Part shown: positions 34,564 through 43,400 of the stretch, piece by piece
Position numbering within the stretch: position 1 is the stretch's first letter
How the letters are laid out: each line of letters starts with the position of its first letter
Origin: Nostoc sphaeroides
Lineage (GTDB): Bacteria; Cyanobacteriota; Cyanobacteriia; Cyanobacteriales; Nostocaceae
Reading direction: 5' to 3'
DNA: 64,000 bases
Assembly (NCBI RefSeq): GCF_003443655.1
Contig: NZ_CP031941.1
Span: 5,729,001-5,793,000 of the forward strand
Position numbers and translations under genes: made by a program
The notes under the pieces: model-generated
The model's database searches: none
The model's input: the letters and a program-made list of their open reading frames with translations, nothing else
What the model was told of the DNA's origin: nothing

Positions 34564-35637
34564 GTGCAAAATCACTTACTAATTAATTTCTCATTTCTCT
34601 TAACTCGACCCACTGGGATCACTACCTACGCTCTCAACCTCTTACCTCACTTACAACAACTTTATCCCACACTTCTAGTCTTTCAGAATATTCCTGGTTA
34701 TAACTGCTACCCAGTTCCCCCTAACCAAACCGCAGAACAAGGGGCAAAAGGTCATTTAAAACGCCTTGTCTGGACTCAACTTCAACTTCCACAAATCTAT
34801 AGACAGCTAAAATCCCATCTGTTATTTTCCCCGCTCCCGGAAGCGCCCCTTTATACTAACTGTCGTAGTATCGTCATGGTTCACGACTTTATCCCGTTGC
34901 GCTTTCCCAAACGTTTCTCACCGCTGGTACCCTACCACCGTTACTATATTCCCCAAGTTCTTAACCAAGCACTACACATCATCTGTAATTCTCAGTCCAC
35001 GGCTAAGGACATTACTGATTTTTACCAAATTCCAGCCAGCAAAATTAGCCCCATCTCCCTCGCCCACGATCGCACTCACTTCCGTTTTCTCAATCTCTCC
35101 ACCCGCAACTACTTTCTCTACATTGGTCGCCAAAACCCCTATAAAAATCTTCAGCGACTCATCAGTTCTTTTGCTGCGTTACCTAACTGCAAAGACTACG
35201 AACTATGGTTAGTCGGACCAATTGATTCGCGTTATACCCCAACCTTAAAAGCGCAAGTTGCAGAACTAGGTATAACTAATCAAGTAAAGTTCCTCGATTA
35301 TGTACCATATAGCGAATTGCCAAAAATCATCAATCAAGCGATCGCTCTCGTTTTTCCCAGTCTCTGGGAGGGCTTTGGTTTACCAGTCCTCGAAGCAATG
35401 GCTTGTGGTACCCCCGTCATTACCTCCAATCTCTCCTCCCTACCAGAAGTGGCTGGCGATGCAGCGATTCTGATCAATCCCTACAATACAGCAGAAATTA
35501 CAGAGGCGATGCAGGCGATTGCAACTGATTTTGGGTTGCGATCGCGCCTTTCTAGCCAAGGTATCACTCACTCTCAAGAATTCAGTTGGGAAAAAACAGG
35601 AAAAGCAACTAGTGAAGTTTTATCCCATTACTTATAA
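34564..35637 (+). CDS. Family 4 glycosyltransferase (GT4, mannosyltransferase-like)
   Basis: A 357-aa GT-B transferase with a GTG start at 34564. Motifs: RPTGITTYALNLLPHLQ (glycine-rich acceptor loop), IVMVHDFIPLRFPKRFS, YIGRQNPYKNLQRLISSF and E-x7-E in LWEGFGLPVLEAMACGTPVI. This arrangement is common in O-antigen and capsule mannosyl- or rhamnosyltransferases. It lies directly before the rfb genes, so L-rhamnose is a reasonable donor guess. HIP1 sites are frequent here again. Confidence 0.87.
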   Translation: MQNHLLINFSFLLTRPTGITTYALNLLPHLQQLYPTLLVFQNIPGYNCYPVPPNQTAEQGAKGHLKRLVWTQLQLPQIYRQLKSHLLFSPLPEAPLYTNCRSIVMVHDFIPLRFPKRFSPLVPYHRYYIPQVLNQALHIICNSQSTAKDITDFYQIPASKISPISLAHDRTHFRFLNLSTRNYFLYIGRQNPYKNLQRLISSFAALPNCKDYELWLVGPIDSRYTPTLKAQVAELGITNQVKFLDYVPYSELPKIINQAIALVFPSLWEGFGLPVLEAMACGTPVITSNLSSLPEVAGDAAILINPYNTAEITEAMQAIATDFGLRSRLSSQGITHSQEFSWEKTGKATSEVLSHYL

Positions 35638-35735
35638 AAGATAAACTAACACTAGAATTTAGATGCAAGGATTTTGGATATTGTCAAGATTTCAGACTAT
35701 CTTGACTAATGACTCACAATTAATCCTCAATCCTG

Positions 35736-36812
35736 ATGAAAGCACTAATTCTCTCTGGCGGAAAAGGTACACGCCTACGCCCCCTCACCTATAGCGGAGC
35801 AAAACAACTTGTACCAGTTGCTAATAAACCTGTTTTGTGGTATGGCATTGAAGAAATGGTTGCTGCTGGTATTACTGATATTGGCATTATCATCAGCCCA
35901 GAAACTGGAGCAGAAGTCCAAGGAAAAACTGGAAATGGAGAATGCTTTGGAGCAAACATCACCTACATCATACAAAACCAGCCACTTGGACTTGCTCACG
36001 CCGTCCAAATCGCCCGTCCGTTTTTAGGAGATTCTCCCTTTGTCATGTACTTGGGCGATAACCTCATTCAGCTAGGTGAGTTACGTTACTTTCTGCAACA
36101 ATTTAGCCAGCAACAGCCAGATGCTCTGATTCTCTTGCGTTCGGTTGCAAATCCTAGCGCCTTTGGTGTGGCTGAGGTTGATGAAACAGGAAGAGTATTA
36201 CAGTTAATTGAAAAACCCAAAGTTCCTCCTTCAAATTTGGCATTGGTAGGGGTTTATTTCTTTTCTCAAGTCATCTTTGATGCGATCGCAAATATCCAAC
36301 CTTCCGCCAGAGGCGAACTGGAGATTACTGATGCTATTCAATACCTAATTAATCAGGAAAAACAAGTTTTATCCTACAATCTCCAAGGTTGGTGGTTAGA
36401 TACTGGTAAAAAAGATGACTTATTAGAAGCTAACCGATTGATTCTCGACACCTATCTTACAGCATCAGTTCTTGGCGAAGTCGATGCCCAAAGTCAGATT
36501 ATTGGGCGAGTCCAAATCGGTGCAAAATCTAAAGTAATTAACTGCACAATTCGGGGCCCAGTAGTCATTGGTAGCAATTGTCATTTAGAAAACTGCTTTA
36601 TTGGCCCTTATAGTAGTATTGCCAACAATGCCACACTCATTGATACCGATTTAGAACACAGTGTCATTTTAGAAGGTGCTAAGATTGCCGGAATCCATCA
36701 GCGCATTATTGATAGCGTGATTGGACAACGGGCACAATTGACTCTTGCACCCCGTCGCCCCAAAGCCTTACGATTTCTAATTGGCGATGACTGTCAAATT
36801 GAACTAACGTGA
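35736..36812 (+). CDS. rfbA: Glucose-1-phosphate thymidylyltransferase, long (beta-helix) form
   Basis: A 358-aa nucleotidyltransferase. The N-terminal LILSGGKGTRLRPLTYSGAK is the dinucleotide-binding signature with the catalytic lysine region, followed by PLGLAHAVQIARPFLGDSPF, VMYLGDNLIQ and the ELEITDAIQYLI motif. The C-terminal 110 residues form a left-handed beta-helix (IGRVQIGAKSKVINCTIRGP). This longer RmlA/StrD-like form makes dTDP-glucose, the first step to dTDP-L-rhamnose. rfbC and rfbD follow. Confidence 0.88.
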   Translation: MKALILSGGKGTRLRPLTYSGAKQLVPVANKPVLWYGIEEMVAAGITDIGIIISPETGAEVQGKTGNGECFGANITYIIQNQPLGLAHAVQIARPFLGDSPFVMYLGDNLIQLGELRYFLQQFSQQQPDALILLRSVANPSAFGVAEVDETGRVLQLIEKPKVPPSNLALVGVYFFSQVIFDAIANIQPSARGELEITDAIQYLINQEKQVLSYNLQGWWLDTGKKDDLLEANRLILDTYLTASVLGEVDAQSQIIGRVQIGAKSKVINCTIRGPVVIGSNCHLENCFIGPYSSIANNATLIDTDLEHSVILEGAKIAGIHQRIIDSVIGQRAQLTLAPRRPKALRFLIGDDCQIELT

Positions 36813-36928
36813 TTTACTTCTTAAAAACAAGAAAAGCCACGGTTGAAGTTTTAGCTGCTAGCTGTAAAATACAAGGATTAAATTACTCTCACAATTAACA
36901 CTGTGGCGGTTTACTAGAAATAATATTG

Positions 36929-37474
36929 ATGAGCATTGTACATACCAAAATTCCCGAAGTTATACAACTTGAACCCCAAGTATTTGAGGACGATCGCGGG
37001 TTCTTTTTTGAAGCCTACAACCATCAAAAATTTGCTCAAGAGACTGGTATTGTTGCCAACTTCGTCCAAGATAACCACTCCTACTCTAAACAAAACGTTC
37101 TGCGGGGATTGCACTACCAAATCCAACAACCCCAAGGTAAACTTGTCCGGGCTATTGTTGGTACTATCTTTGACGTAGCCGTAGATATTAGAAAAAGTTC
37201 GACTACCTTCGGTACATGGGTAGGTCATGAACTCAGTGCTAAAAACAAACGCCTACTGTGGATACCACCAGGTTTTGCTCACGGCTTTCTCGTGCTTTCA
37301 GAAATAGCTGAAGTTCTCTACAAAACTACAGATTACTACGCACCCCAAGGCGATCGCACAATTCTATGGAACGATCCAGACTTAGCTATAGATTGGCCTT
37401 TGAGTACGCCACCGATTTTATCAGCTAAAGACCAAGCCGGAAAACCTTTGAGAACTGCGGAAGTATTTGATTAA
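36929..37474 (+). CDS. rfbC: dTDP-4-dehydrorhamnose 3,5-epimerase
   Basis: A 181-aa cupin enzyme that epimerises C3 and C5 of dTDP-4-keto-6-deoxyglucose. The signature DDRGFFFEAYNHQKF, catalytic His in VLRGLHYQIQQPQGKLV and the Asp/His-containing VAVDIRKSS are present, as is WIPPGFAHGFLVLS. The start is taken at ATG 36929; a TTG one codon earlier is unlikely. Normal length for the family. Confidence 0.93.
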   Translation: MSIVHTKIPEVIQLEPQVFEDDRGFFFEAYNHQKFAQETGIVANFVQDNHSYSKQNVLRGLHYQIQQPQGKLVRAIVGTIFDVAVDIRKSSTTFGTWVGHELSAKNKRLLWIPPGFAHGFLVLSEIAEVLYKTTDYYAPQGDRTILWNDPDLAIDWPLSTPPILSAKDQAGKPLRTAEVFD

Positions 37475-37624
37475 GTAGTCATTGGTACATACCCCGTCTC
37501 TTGTGATACCCTAAGCTTACTTTTATGGTGGGCGGAAAAACTCTGTCTTTCATCGGACTAATTCAAACCACGCTCACTCTTTAACATGGCTTCTCTTGGA
37601 CAAATGACAAATGACAAATGACAA

Positions 37625-38545
37625 ATGACTAAATCAATTTTGCTGATTGGTAGCAACGGTCAAGTGGGTAAGGAACTGCAAAAAATACTCCCCTACTACG
37701 GCAATCTTATCTCAGTAGAACGCCCAACAGTAGACCTTGCCCAACCCGATACCCTCCGCAACGTTATCAGATCAAAACAGCCGCAAATCATCATTAACGC
37801 GGCTGCTTACACTGCTGTAGACAAAGCAGAAAGCGAACCCGAACTTGCTAGCGCTATTAATGCGATCGCACCCCTAATTATTGCTCAAGAAAGCCAAAAA
37901 TTAGGATCTTTTCTAATTCATATTTCGACCGATTATGTTTTTGATGGTAATCGCTATCGCCCTTACCAGGAAACCGATGCGACTAATCCCTTGAGTGTTT
38001 ATGGTAAAACCAAACTTGCTGGAGAAGAAGCAATTCGGGAAACTTGCGCCCATCACCTCATCCTCCGTACTGCTTGGGTTTATGGAACCTTTGGCAAAAG
38101 TAACTTTGTCAAAACCATGCTGCGACTAGGTGCAGAACGCCAAGAAATCCGTGTCGTCGCCGATCAAATTGGTAGCCCGACTTGGGCGCAAGATATAGCC
38201 ACGGTTATAGCCCAAATAATTCCCCAGTTAACCTCAGAAATTAGCGGTAGTTATCACTACACTAATAGCGGCGTTGCTAGCTGGTATGACTTTGCCGTCG
38301 CCATTTTTGAAGAAGCCCAACAGCTAGGCTTCCCTTTGAAAGTTGAACGTATTGTCCCCATTACAACCGCCGAATATCCCACACCAGCCCGTCGCCCTGC
38401 CTATTCTGTCCTTGCTTGTGAAAAAATCTCAGCAATTTTAGAAACACATCCGCCCCATTGGCGACAAAGACTCCGGCAAATGCTTAAAGATTGGGTATTG
38501 GGTACTGGGGATTGGGGATTGGGGATTGGGAAAACTCTTCCTTAA
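37625..38545 (+). CDS. rfbD: dTDP-4-dehydrorhamnose reductase
   Basis: A 306-aa RmlD. NADPH motif ILLIGSNGQVGKELQKILP, INAAAYTAVDKAESEPELA, THR/SER motif HISTDYVFDGNRYRPYQE and the YxxxK in VYGKTKLAGEEA are all present. It completes dTDP-L-rhamnose synthesis. The normal C-terminus is around RLRQMLKDW; the last 16 codons (VLGTGDWGLGIGKTLP) read through GGGGATT simple repeats, so the stop codon has been displaced by repeat expansion. A rfbB dehydratase gene is not in the window. Confidence 0.92.
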   Translation: MTKSILLIGSNGQVGKELQKILPYYGNLISVERPTVDLAQPDTLRNVIRSKQPQIIINAAAYTAVDKAESEPELASAINAIAPLIIAQESQKLGSFLIHISTDYVFDGNRYRPYQETDATNPLSVYGKTKLAGEEAIRETCAHHLILRTAWVYGTFGKSNFVKTMLRLGAERQEIRVVADQIGSPTWAQDIATVIAQIIPQLTSEISGSYHYTNSGVASWYDFAVAIFEEAQQLGFPLKVERIVPITTAEYPTPARRPAYSVLACEKISAILETHPPHWRQRLRQMLKDWVLGTGDWGLGIGKTLP

Positions 38546-38581
38546 TCCCTAGTCCCTAGTCCCCAGTCCCCAGTCCCTATC
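38500..38581. repeat. GGGGATT/CCCCAGT heptamer inverted array between convergent genes
   Basis: Forward heptamers (GGGGATT, 38508-38531) that form the 3' end of rfbD are followed by CCCTAGT/CCCCAGT units (38548-38580) reaching the end of comB. The two halves are near-complementary and could form a bidirectional hairpin between the convergent genes. Confidence 0.8.
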
Positions 38582-39311
38582 CCCTTTTCAAAACTCCCGT
38601 TTCATGTTGTATGGGCAAAACATCTAAAATATCAGTTTGGGAACAATATTTTAAATCTTCGTGACAGTCAAGACGCAACAATCGTTGGCCATGACTCGCT
38701 TGGTGAAGTAATCCCAATAAGTTATCTTGCCATTGAGAGTAAAGAGCGATCGCACTTATTACTTCATCGTTACCAGCTAATTCTTCTGGTGACAACGTGG
38801 TTTGCTGTAAAAGACTATGAGCGATCGCACCTGCACAAACTGTATCCTCTAAAGAAAAACTGCCTTCCCAACCAGAACCGACAATCCACACTGTCTCAGG
38901 TTGCTTTTCTAAAAGAAATTGCACCACCGCCGCCCGGTTAATTAAGGCTGCTGCTAATAGATTTGGGGAATCTTGTACCCGTTGTAAGGCACGAGTGCCA
39001 TTGGTGGTACTGATAAACAAGCGACGCCCTTCGACTAATTCTGGTGTGCAGTCGAGGGGAGAGTTACCCAACTCAAAGCCAGCTACTTTCGCGCCACCGC
39101 GTTCTCCAGCCCGCAGACGTTTTTCAGAAGGCCATTTTTCGCTAACTTCAATTAACTGATCTAAATCGCTGAATACTTGTACAGCTTCGCCTCCAGCTGC
39201 CAAAACTGTCGCAATTGTGCTAGTGGCTCGCAAGACATCGACTGCGATCGCACATTCTGGCGCTTTACCTGTTGGAGTCAATTCAGGAGTGTGGTATACA
39301 AATAGCTTCAC
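38577..39311 (-). CDS. comB: 2-phosphosulfolactate phosphatase family protein
   Basis: The 244-aa protein matches the ComB family: AIAVDVLRATSTIATVLAAG near the N-terminus, AGERGGAKVAGFELGNSP, FISTTNGTRAL and DTVCAGAIAHSLL. In methanogens ComB dephosphorylates 2-phosphosulfolactate for coenzyme M synthesis. Most cyanobacteria have a homologue although they do not make coenzyme M, so the true substrate here is uncertain. Converges on rfbD with a heptamer array between. Confidence 0.88.
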   Translation of the reverse strand: MKLFVYHTPELTPTGKAPECAIAVDVLRATSTIATVLAAGGEAVQVFSDLDQLIEVSEKWPSEKRLRAGERGGAKVAGFELGNSPLDCTPELVEGRRLFISTTNGTRALQRVQDSPNLLAAALINRAAVVQFLLEKQPETVWIVGSGWEGSFSLEDTVCAGAIAHSLLQQTTLSPEELAGNDEVISAIALYSQWQDNLLGLLHQASHGQRLLRLDCHEDLKYCSQTDILDVLPIQHETGVLKRG

Positions 39312-40090
39312 GCGCTGGATACACCTAGTTTAATACTACTGTCGCAACTAACATTCTACCTAGTTGGTGTCAATAACTATAATCTCAATTCTTCCCAGAG
39401 AATTTTTTACCATCACAAAGCACAATGTATATCATTTAATAGATAAATGGGAGTGGAGAATAAATACTCAAAAAGCCCATTTTTTGCTAATAGACTTTCA
39501 GACTGCTGCACTATCTTGTAATGTGACATACTCCTACACTGATGCAAGCATACAGTGTAGGCTTCTCAGTGACTCCCGGTATCCCGTCGGACATTAACTG
39601 AGCTTTGTTTTGAGTCCACGAGATGCCCCTCCGCAGACTTTGAACAAGTACCAAAAAGTATGTTCTTGCCTTAACCGCTAGAATTTTACCCATTCACGGA
39701 GACGACACAAAAATGTCTATTCTTGAATGGAACCCCATATTCTAGATTGTCTAGGTTCAGTGTACAGCCAGCATTTTCGGCTTTGTCTGTACTTACCTAT
39801 AATACCATTGATTGCGGTATTTCGGCTACGCTCAATACAAGTATTTGCCTTAAGAAATATAATGAATATGGGTCATGGTTCGACATAGTAATTAATTGTT
39901 CTGGCTACGCCAAAAAACATTAATTACTACCTCTCCCCACTCCCGCGCATTCATCCCACACTCCTAAAAGTGAGTATGGGGCAACTGAAGTTTTAGCTAA
40001 ATGGGGAAAAAGTTACAGCTTCAAGGTCACAGCCCTAAAAAACGGATATATTCACTCATTCCCCACTCCCCATTCCCCATCAAAATCGCT
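39312..40090. other. Non-coding region with IS605-like tail
   Basis: A 779-bp gap between comB and the BlaI-type regulator. Apart from a transposon tail (39516-39700) and one dispersed TTCGGCTACGCTCAATACA motif near 39818, I see only AT-rich spacer. The ORFs reported in it by naive translation have no protein-like composition. Confidence 0.55.
39516..39700 (-). pseudogene. IS200/IS605-type tnpB 3' end and right-end hairpin, decayed
   Basis: On the minus strand the text GCAAGAACATACTT resembles an A-R-N-I-L tnpB codon run with one base lost. It is followed by a frame reading SAEGHLVDSKQSSVNVRRDT and then a stop, like the basic tails of cyanobacterial TnpB. A strong hairpin follows (39534-39560; CTACACTG-ATGC pairing with GCAT-A-CAGTGTAG), then GGAGTATGTCA, the layout of an IS605-family right end. 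No catalytic core remains. This is recognition by pattern and less certain than the other two copies. Confidence 0.4.
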
Positions 40091-40510
40091 ATGGCACCTT
40101 TACCCGACTACCGCCCTAAACAACTATCTTTAGGCCCGTTGGAAGCAGAAATTTTAAATATCATCTGGGAACTTGGTTCAGCCACAGTCAAGGATGTACA
40201 CGATCGCATCCTTGCCGATCCCAACCGCGAATTAGCGTATACTTCTGTCACCACCGTTTTACGTCGCCTCACTGATAAAGGTTGGCTAGCCTGCGATAAG
40301 AAAGAGCGGGCATTCTATTGGCGGCCAATGCTGAGTAAACAGCAATCAGATGTGATCAAAGCTCACGAGCAGTTACAGCGATTTTTAGCAGTGGGGAACC
40401 CCGATGTTATCGCAGCCTTTGCCGATAGCTTAGATGAAGCAGCCAGTGAGCAAATAGCAGCGATCGCCAAACGCATTCAATCTGCACGCCAAGCCAGGGA
40501 GGAAAAATGA
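40091..40510 (+). CDS. BlaI/MecI/CopY-family transcriptional repressor
   Basis: A 139-aa winged-helix regulator from the ATG at 40091 (MAPLPDYRPKQLSLGPLEAE). A longer frame from 40001 would add 30 residues of repeat-derived sequence and is rejected. The signature LGPLEAEILNIIWELGSATV and YTSVTTVLRRLTDKGWLACD is diagnostic. In staphylococci BlaI/MecI repress beta-lactamase genes and are cleaved after a BlaR1-type sensor responds. The overlapping downstream gene encodes an M56 peptidase, the same pairing. Confidence 0.9.
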   Translation: MAPLPDYRPKQLSLGPLEAEILNIIWELGSATVKDVHDRILADPNRELAYTSVTTVLRRLTDKGWLACDKKERAFYWRPMLSKQQSDVIKAHEQLQRFLAVGNPDVIAAFADSLDEAASEQIAAIAKRIQSARQAREEK

Positions 40511-41349
40511 TGCATCTAATAATGATTTTGAATTCTTTGGCAGTTGCCTGGTGGTTAAGATCCGCTTGGAATCAACCCCAAGGTAGTTGGAGTTTGCGGT
40601 GGAGGCGATCGCTATTTTTGTTCCTCTTCCCACCCTTGCTAATTTTCATGACAGCGATCGCTGTGCTGTTCATGGGGCCTCAAGGACAAATGGGCGGAAT
40701 GTATACAGGCTCAATTAGCTATTTACTAGCATTAATTTATTTGGCATTTTTTGCCATTTTATGCATTAAACTTGCCTTTCAGGGTTGGCAGTCTGTAGAA
40801 TCTGCCCGTAACTGTCCTTTAGTGAATGTTGGCGATAGACGAGCCAGACTGCTGCAAACAGGCGCGTTGTTTGCAGGTCAAATCGGTTTTTGGCAACCAG
40901 AACTAGTGGTTAGTCAAGGATTAGTGCAAACTCTCTCACCTGCTCATTTAGAAAGCGTCTTAGCCCATGAGCAAGGGCATCATTATTATAGGGATACATT
41001 CTGGTTTTTCTGGCTGGGTTGGGTGCGTTCTTGCACAGCATGGTTGCCGAATACAGAGCCTTTGTGGGAAGAATTGTTAGCTTTGCGCGAACTACGTGCC
41101 GATGGTTATGCAGCATTGCAAGTAGACCCTCTGGTGCTAGCAGAATCACTTTTATTAGTAGTTAGTACCAGCCTAGTATCATCGGAAATTTGCTGTGCTG
41201 CATTAGGCTCCTCTGGTGTAGAGCGCTTAGAACAAAGAGTAGAAGCTTTATTAGCACCACCAGAAGCAACCCCAGAAGCTCAATTGCAATCCTGGCATGG
41301 CTTTCTGTTGGCGTTTTTACCTTTACTGACTGTGATATTTCATAGTTAA
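40507..41349 (+). CDS. M56-family (BlaR1-like) membrane metallopeptidase
   Basis: A 280-aa protein with membrane segments near 32-56, 70-90 and a C-terminal helix, and the zinc motif HEQGH (His154, Glu155, His158) in LESVLAHEQGHHYYRD. The third ligand is probably the Glu in LRELRADGYAA. No penicillin-binding sensor domain follows, so it is the short M56 form. It overlaps the BlaI-type gene by ATGA, so the two are translationally coupled; cleavage of the repressor by this protease is the expected logic. Confidence 0.88.
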   Translation: MMHLIMILNSLAVAWWLRSAWNQPQGSWSLRWRRSLFLFLFPPLLIFMTAIAVLFMGPQGQMGGMYTGSISYLLALIYLAFFAILCIKLAFQGWQSVESARNCPLVNVGDRRARLLQTGALFAGQIGFWQPELVVSQGLVQTLSPAHLESVLAHEQGHHYYRDTFWFFWLGWVRSCTAWLPNTEPLWEELLALRELRADGYAALQVDPLVLAESLLLVVSTSLVSSEICCAALGSSGVERLEQRVEALLAPPEATPEAQLQSWHGFLLAFLPLLTVIFHS

Positions 41350-41386
41350 GTTGAATTAAATAAGCTACTACAGCACTAAATTGTGA

Positions 41387-41590
41387 TGTTTGTAACGAAA
41401 ATTATGATGTTTGTAACAAAATCATTGTGTTTGTAACAAAAATCATCTTGTTTGTAACGAAAATCGTAGTGTTACTAACAAAACTCGTAGTGTTTGTAAC
41501 GAAACTTGTAGCGTTGGTAACGAAACTCGTAGTGTTGGTAACGAAACTCGTAGTGTTTGTAAAAAAAAGTAGTGATGTTTTTAACCACAG
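41387..41590. repeat. Iterated degenerate 21-bp repeat, about nine copies
   Basis: Nine to ten head-to-tail units close to TGTTTGTAACGAAACTCGTA+G follow the M56 gene by 38 bp. The core GTTTGTAACGAAAC has GTTT/AAAC ends in dyad relation. Period is 21 bp (one unit 20), which places every copy on the same DNA face. Unlike the heptamer arrays these copies have diverged individually, suggesting age or selection. There are no spacers, so it is not a CRISPR. Confidence 0.85.
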
Positions 41591-41716
41591 CTTCTGAGAA
41601 AGTGAGTAGACGCTTAACAGTACTAAGCTGATGTGCGCCTAAATTCTATAAACACTCTTTACGGTCGTTAACTGTTAACTGTTAGCTGTTGACGGTTAAC
41701 GGTTATCAGTCATCAG

Positions 41717-41899
41717 TCATCGGTCATCAGCCTTCATGTAAATGTTCAAGTTAAATGCGTAACAGCTTAGTACAGCACGACTTGTAGGCTGATCGTCTAT
41801 CATCCGAGATGCGATCGCGTATAATTCATCTTTACAACCGACAAACAGCCTGGGATCTTCAATCATCCCCGCAGCCACAAAAGGATCGATAAATATCAC
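41717..41899 (-). CDS. Possible 60-aa hypothetical protein
   Basis: The frame MIFIDPFVAAGMIEDPRLFVGC... has a protein-like composition and a HIP1 site, but no family I recognise, no clear ribosome-binding site and a palindromic repeat immediately upstream. It may be a short real gene or a fragment of a larger decayed one. Confidence 0.3.
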   Translation of the reverse strand: MIFIDPFVAAGMIEDPRLFVGCKDELYAIASRMIDDQPTSRAVLSCYAFNLNIYMKADDR

Positions 41900-41901
41900 A
41901 A

Positions 41902-41961
41902 AGACGCGATACGCCGTCTCTACAAATCGGTCTTTTGTACAGACGGCGATTCATCGCGTCT
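41902..41961. repeat. Palindromic GACGCGAT element
   Basis: A 60-bp imperfect inverted repeat: AGACGCGAT-acGCCGTCT pairs with AGACGGCgattcATCGCGTCT. The same GAGACGCG...CGCGTCT palindrome recurs at 53580, 61521 and 62034, so this is a dispersed family. Confidence 0.8.
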
Positions 41962-41985
41962 CTTGCCTTAAACGTGGCATCTAGA

Positions 41986-43161
41986 TTAACAGCACAACCC
42001 CTTTAGCACCCTTGCCAAATACTCATACTGCTCTAAAGTATTGTAAATCTGTGCCGAAATCCTTACCAACAGCCGAGGTTTTTCCTGCCACGGCATCACC
42101 TGCACTTGAATACCAAACTTATCAAACAACTCATCATGTATAGACATGAAATCGCGGTTTTCCAAAATCGCAGGCAATGGCACAACCGCCATTGAACCAA
42201 TCATCTCCTCTGGACAAGGCGGCTGTACTTCCAGCGCTTCACAAAGTAGCCGTCTTCCCTGCAACACTAGCTGATGATTTTGCTGTCTCAATTCAGTCCA
42301 TCCACCAGGTAGCAACGAACCCATAAAAGCGATCGCTTCTGGTACAGACATATAAGCTGTAGGATCGTCTGTACCTGTCCAGTCAAATTCCAACTGAAAG
42401 CGGCTTTTATCAGTCCGTGGCGAATTTGTCCCGTGGCTAATTGTCAGAGGACGAATTTCTAACTGTTTATCTCGTCGCACATACAAAAATGCTGTCCCTT
42501 TGGGCGCACACAGCCATTTATGACAATTCCCGGTGTAATAAGTTGCGCCAATCTCCCGCAAATCGAGAGAAATCATTCCAGGCGCATGTGCCCCATCTAC
42601 CAATGTATCTACACCCCGTTGTTGCAACTCCCTCACCAACTCTTGAATCGGGAAGATTAACCCTGTCTGGCTGGTAACATGATCCAAAAGTGCTAATCGG
42701 GTTTTTGGTGAAACTCGCTCAATTACTGCTGCGATTACTTGCTGTGGCGAGTCAATGGGGAAAGGAATTTTTGCTACTACCACCCGCGCACCAGTGCGAC
42801 TAGCAATAAAATCAAGTGCATTGCGGCAAGCATTATATTCGTGGTTGGTTGTAAGTATTTCATCCTCTGGTGAAAACGTCAGCGATCTTAACACTGAATT
42901 AACGCCAGTCGTCGCATTGGGGACAAATACCAAATCTTGGACGTCAGCACCCACAAACGCCGCTAGCTTAATTCTGGCATCGTCTAGCAGGGGTTCCCAC
43001 TCCCTACCAAAAAAGCGTAAGGGTTCATGTTCTAGCTGCGATCGCAGTTTTTGTTGAAACTCCAGCACTTGTTTTGGACAAGCACCAAAAGATCCATGAT
43101 TCAGAAACGTCACAGCCGAGTCAAGCGACCATAAACCTCTGACCGATAATCTAGAATCCAA
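41986..43161 (-). CDS. Class V aminotransferase-fold PLP enzyme (isopenicillin-N epimerase-like)
   Basis: A 391-aa PLP enzyme of fold type I. It begins with LNHGSFGACPKQVLEFQQKL, a hallmark of the isopenicillin-N-epimerase/cysteine desulfurase-like group. It also has FVPNATTGVNSVLRSL, the cofactor Asp-His in LVDGAHAPGMISLDL and the Schiff-base lysine in YYTGNCHKWLCAPKGTAFLY. Members include epimerases, C-S lyases (egtE-like) and desulfurases; the reaction here is unknown. Monocistronic by position. Confidence 0.85.
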   Translation of the reverse strand: MDSRLSVRGLWSLDSAVTFLNHGSFGACPKQVLEFQQKLRSQLEHEPLRFFGREWEPLLDDARIKLAAFVGADVQDLVFVPNATTGVNSVLRSLTFSPEDEILTTNHEYNACRNALDFIASRTGARVVVAKIPFPIDSPQQVIAAVIERVSPKTRLALLDHVTSQTGLIFPIQELVRELQQRGVDTLVDGAHAPGMISLDLREIGATYYTGNCHKWLCAPKGTAFLYVRRDKQLEIRPLTISHGTNSPRTDKSRFQLEFDWTGTDDPTAYMSVPEAIAFMGSLLPGGWTELRQQNHQLVLQGRRLLCEALEVQPPCPEEMIGSMAVVPLPAILENRDFMSIHDELFDKFGIQVQVMPWQEKPRLLVRISAQIYNTLEQYEYLARVLKGLCC

Positions 43162-43185
43162 AATTTAAAATCTAAAATTTATAAA

Positions 43186-43257
<72 letters not shown>

Positions 43258-43400
43258 CCACCCACGATTTATAATCTTAGAGCTAAAAATAGTATTTGGC
43301 AAGTACTTTCGCCAATATTTTTTTATATGCTTAATTTAAATAATTTTTGCAGCCAAAATCCATTCACCAGCTTAAGCAGAGACTTTTAAATACTAAATAT

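Noticed and set aside
39364..39597. 77-codon plus-strand ORF downstream of comB
   Set aside because: Composition is not protein-like, and its 3' part lies on the hairpin of the transposon tail.
40001..40090. N-terminal 30-residue extension of the BlaI-type protein
   Set aside because: The sequence is simple-repeat derived (SLIPHSPFPIK), and the conserved family start is at 40091.
41387..41590. CRISPR-like array
   Set aside because: The 21-bp units are directly adjacent with no spacers, and individual units are degenerate, so it cannot be a CRISPR.
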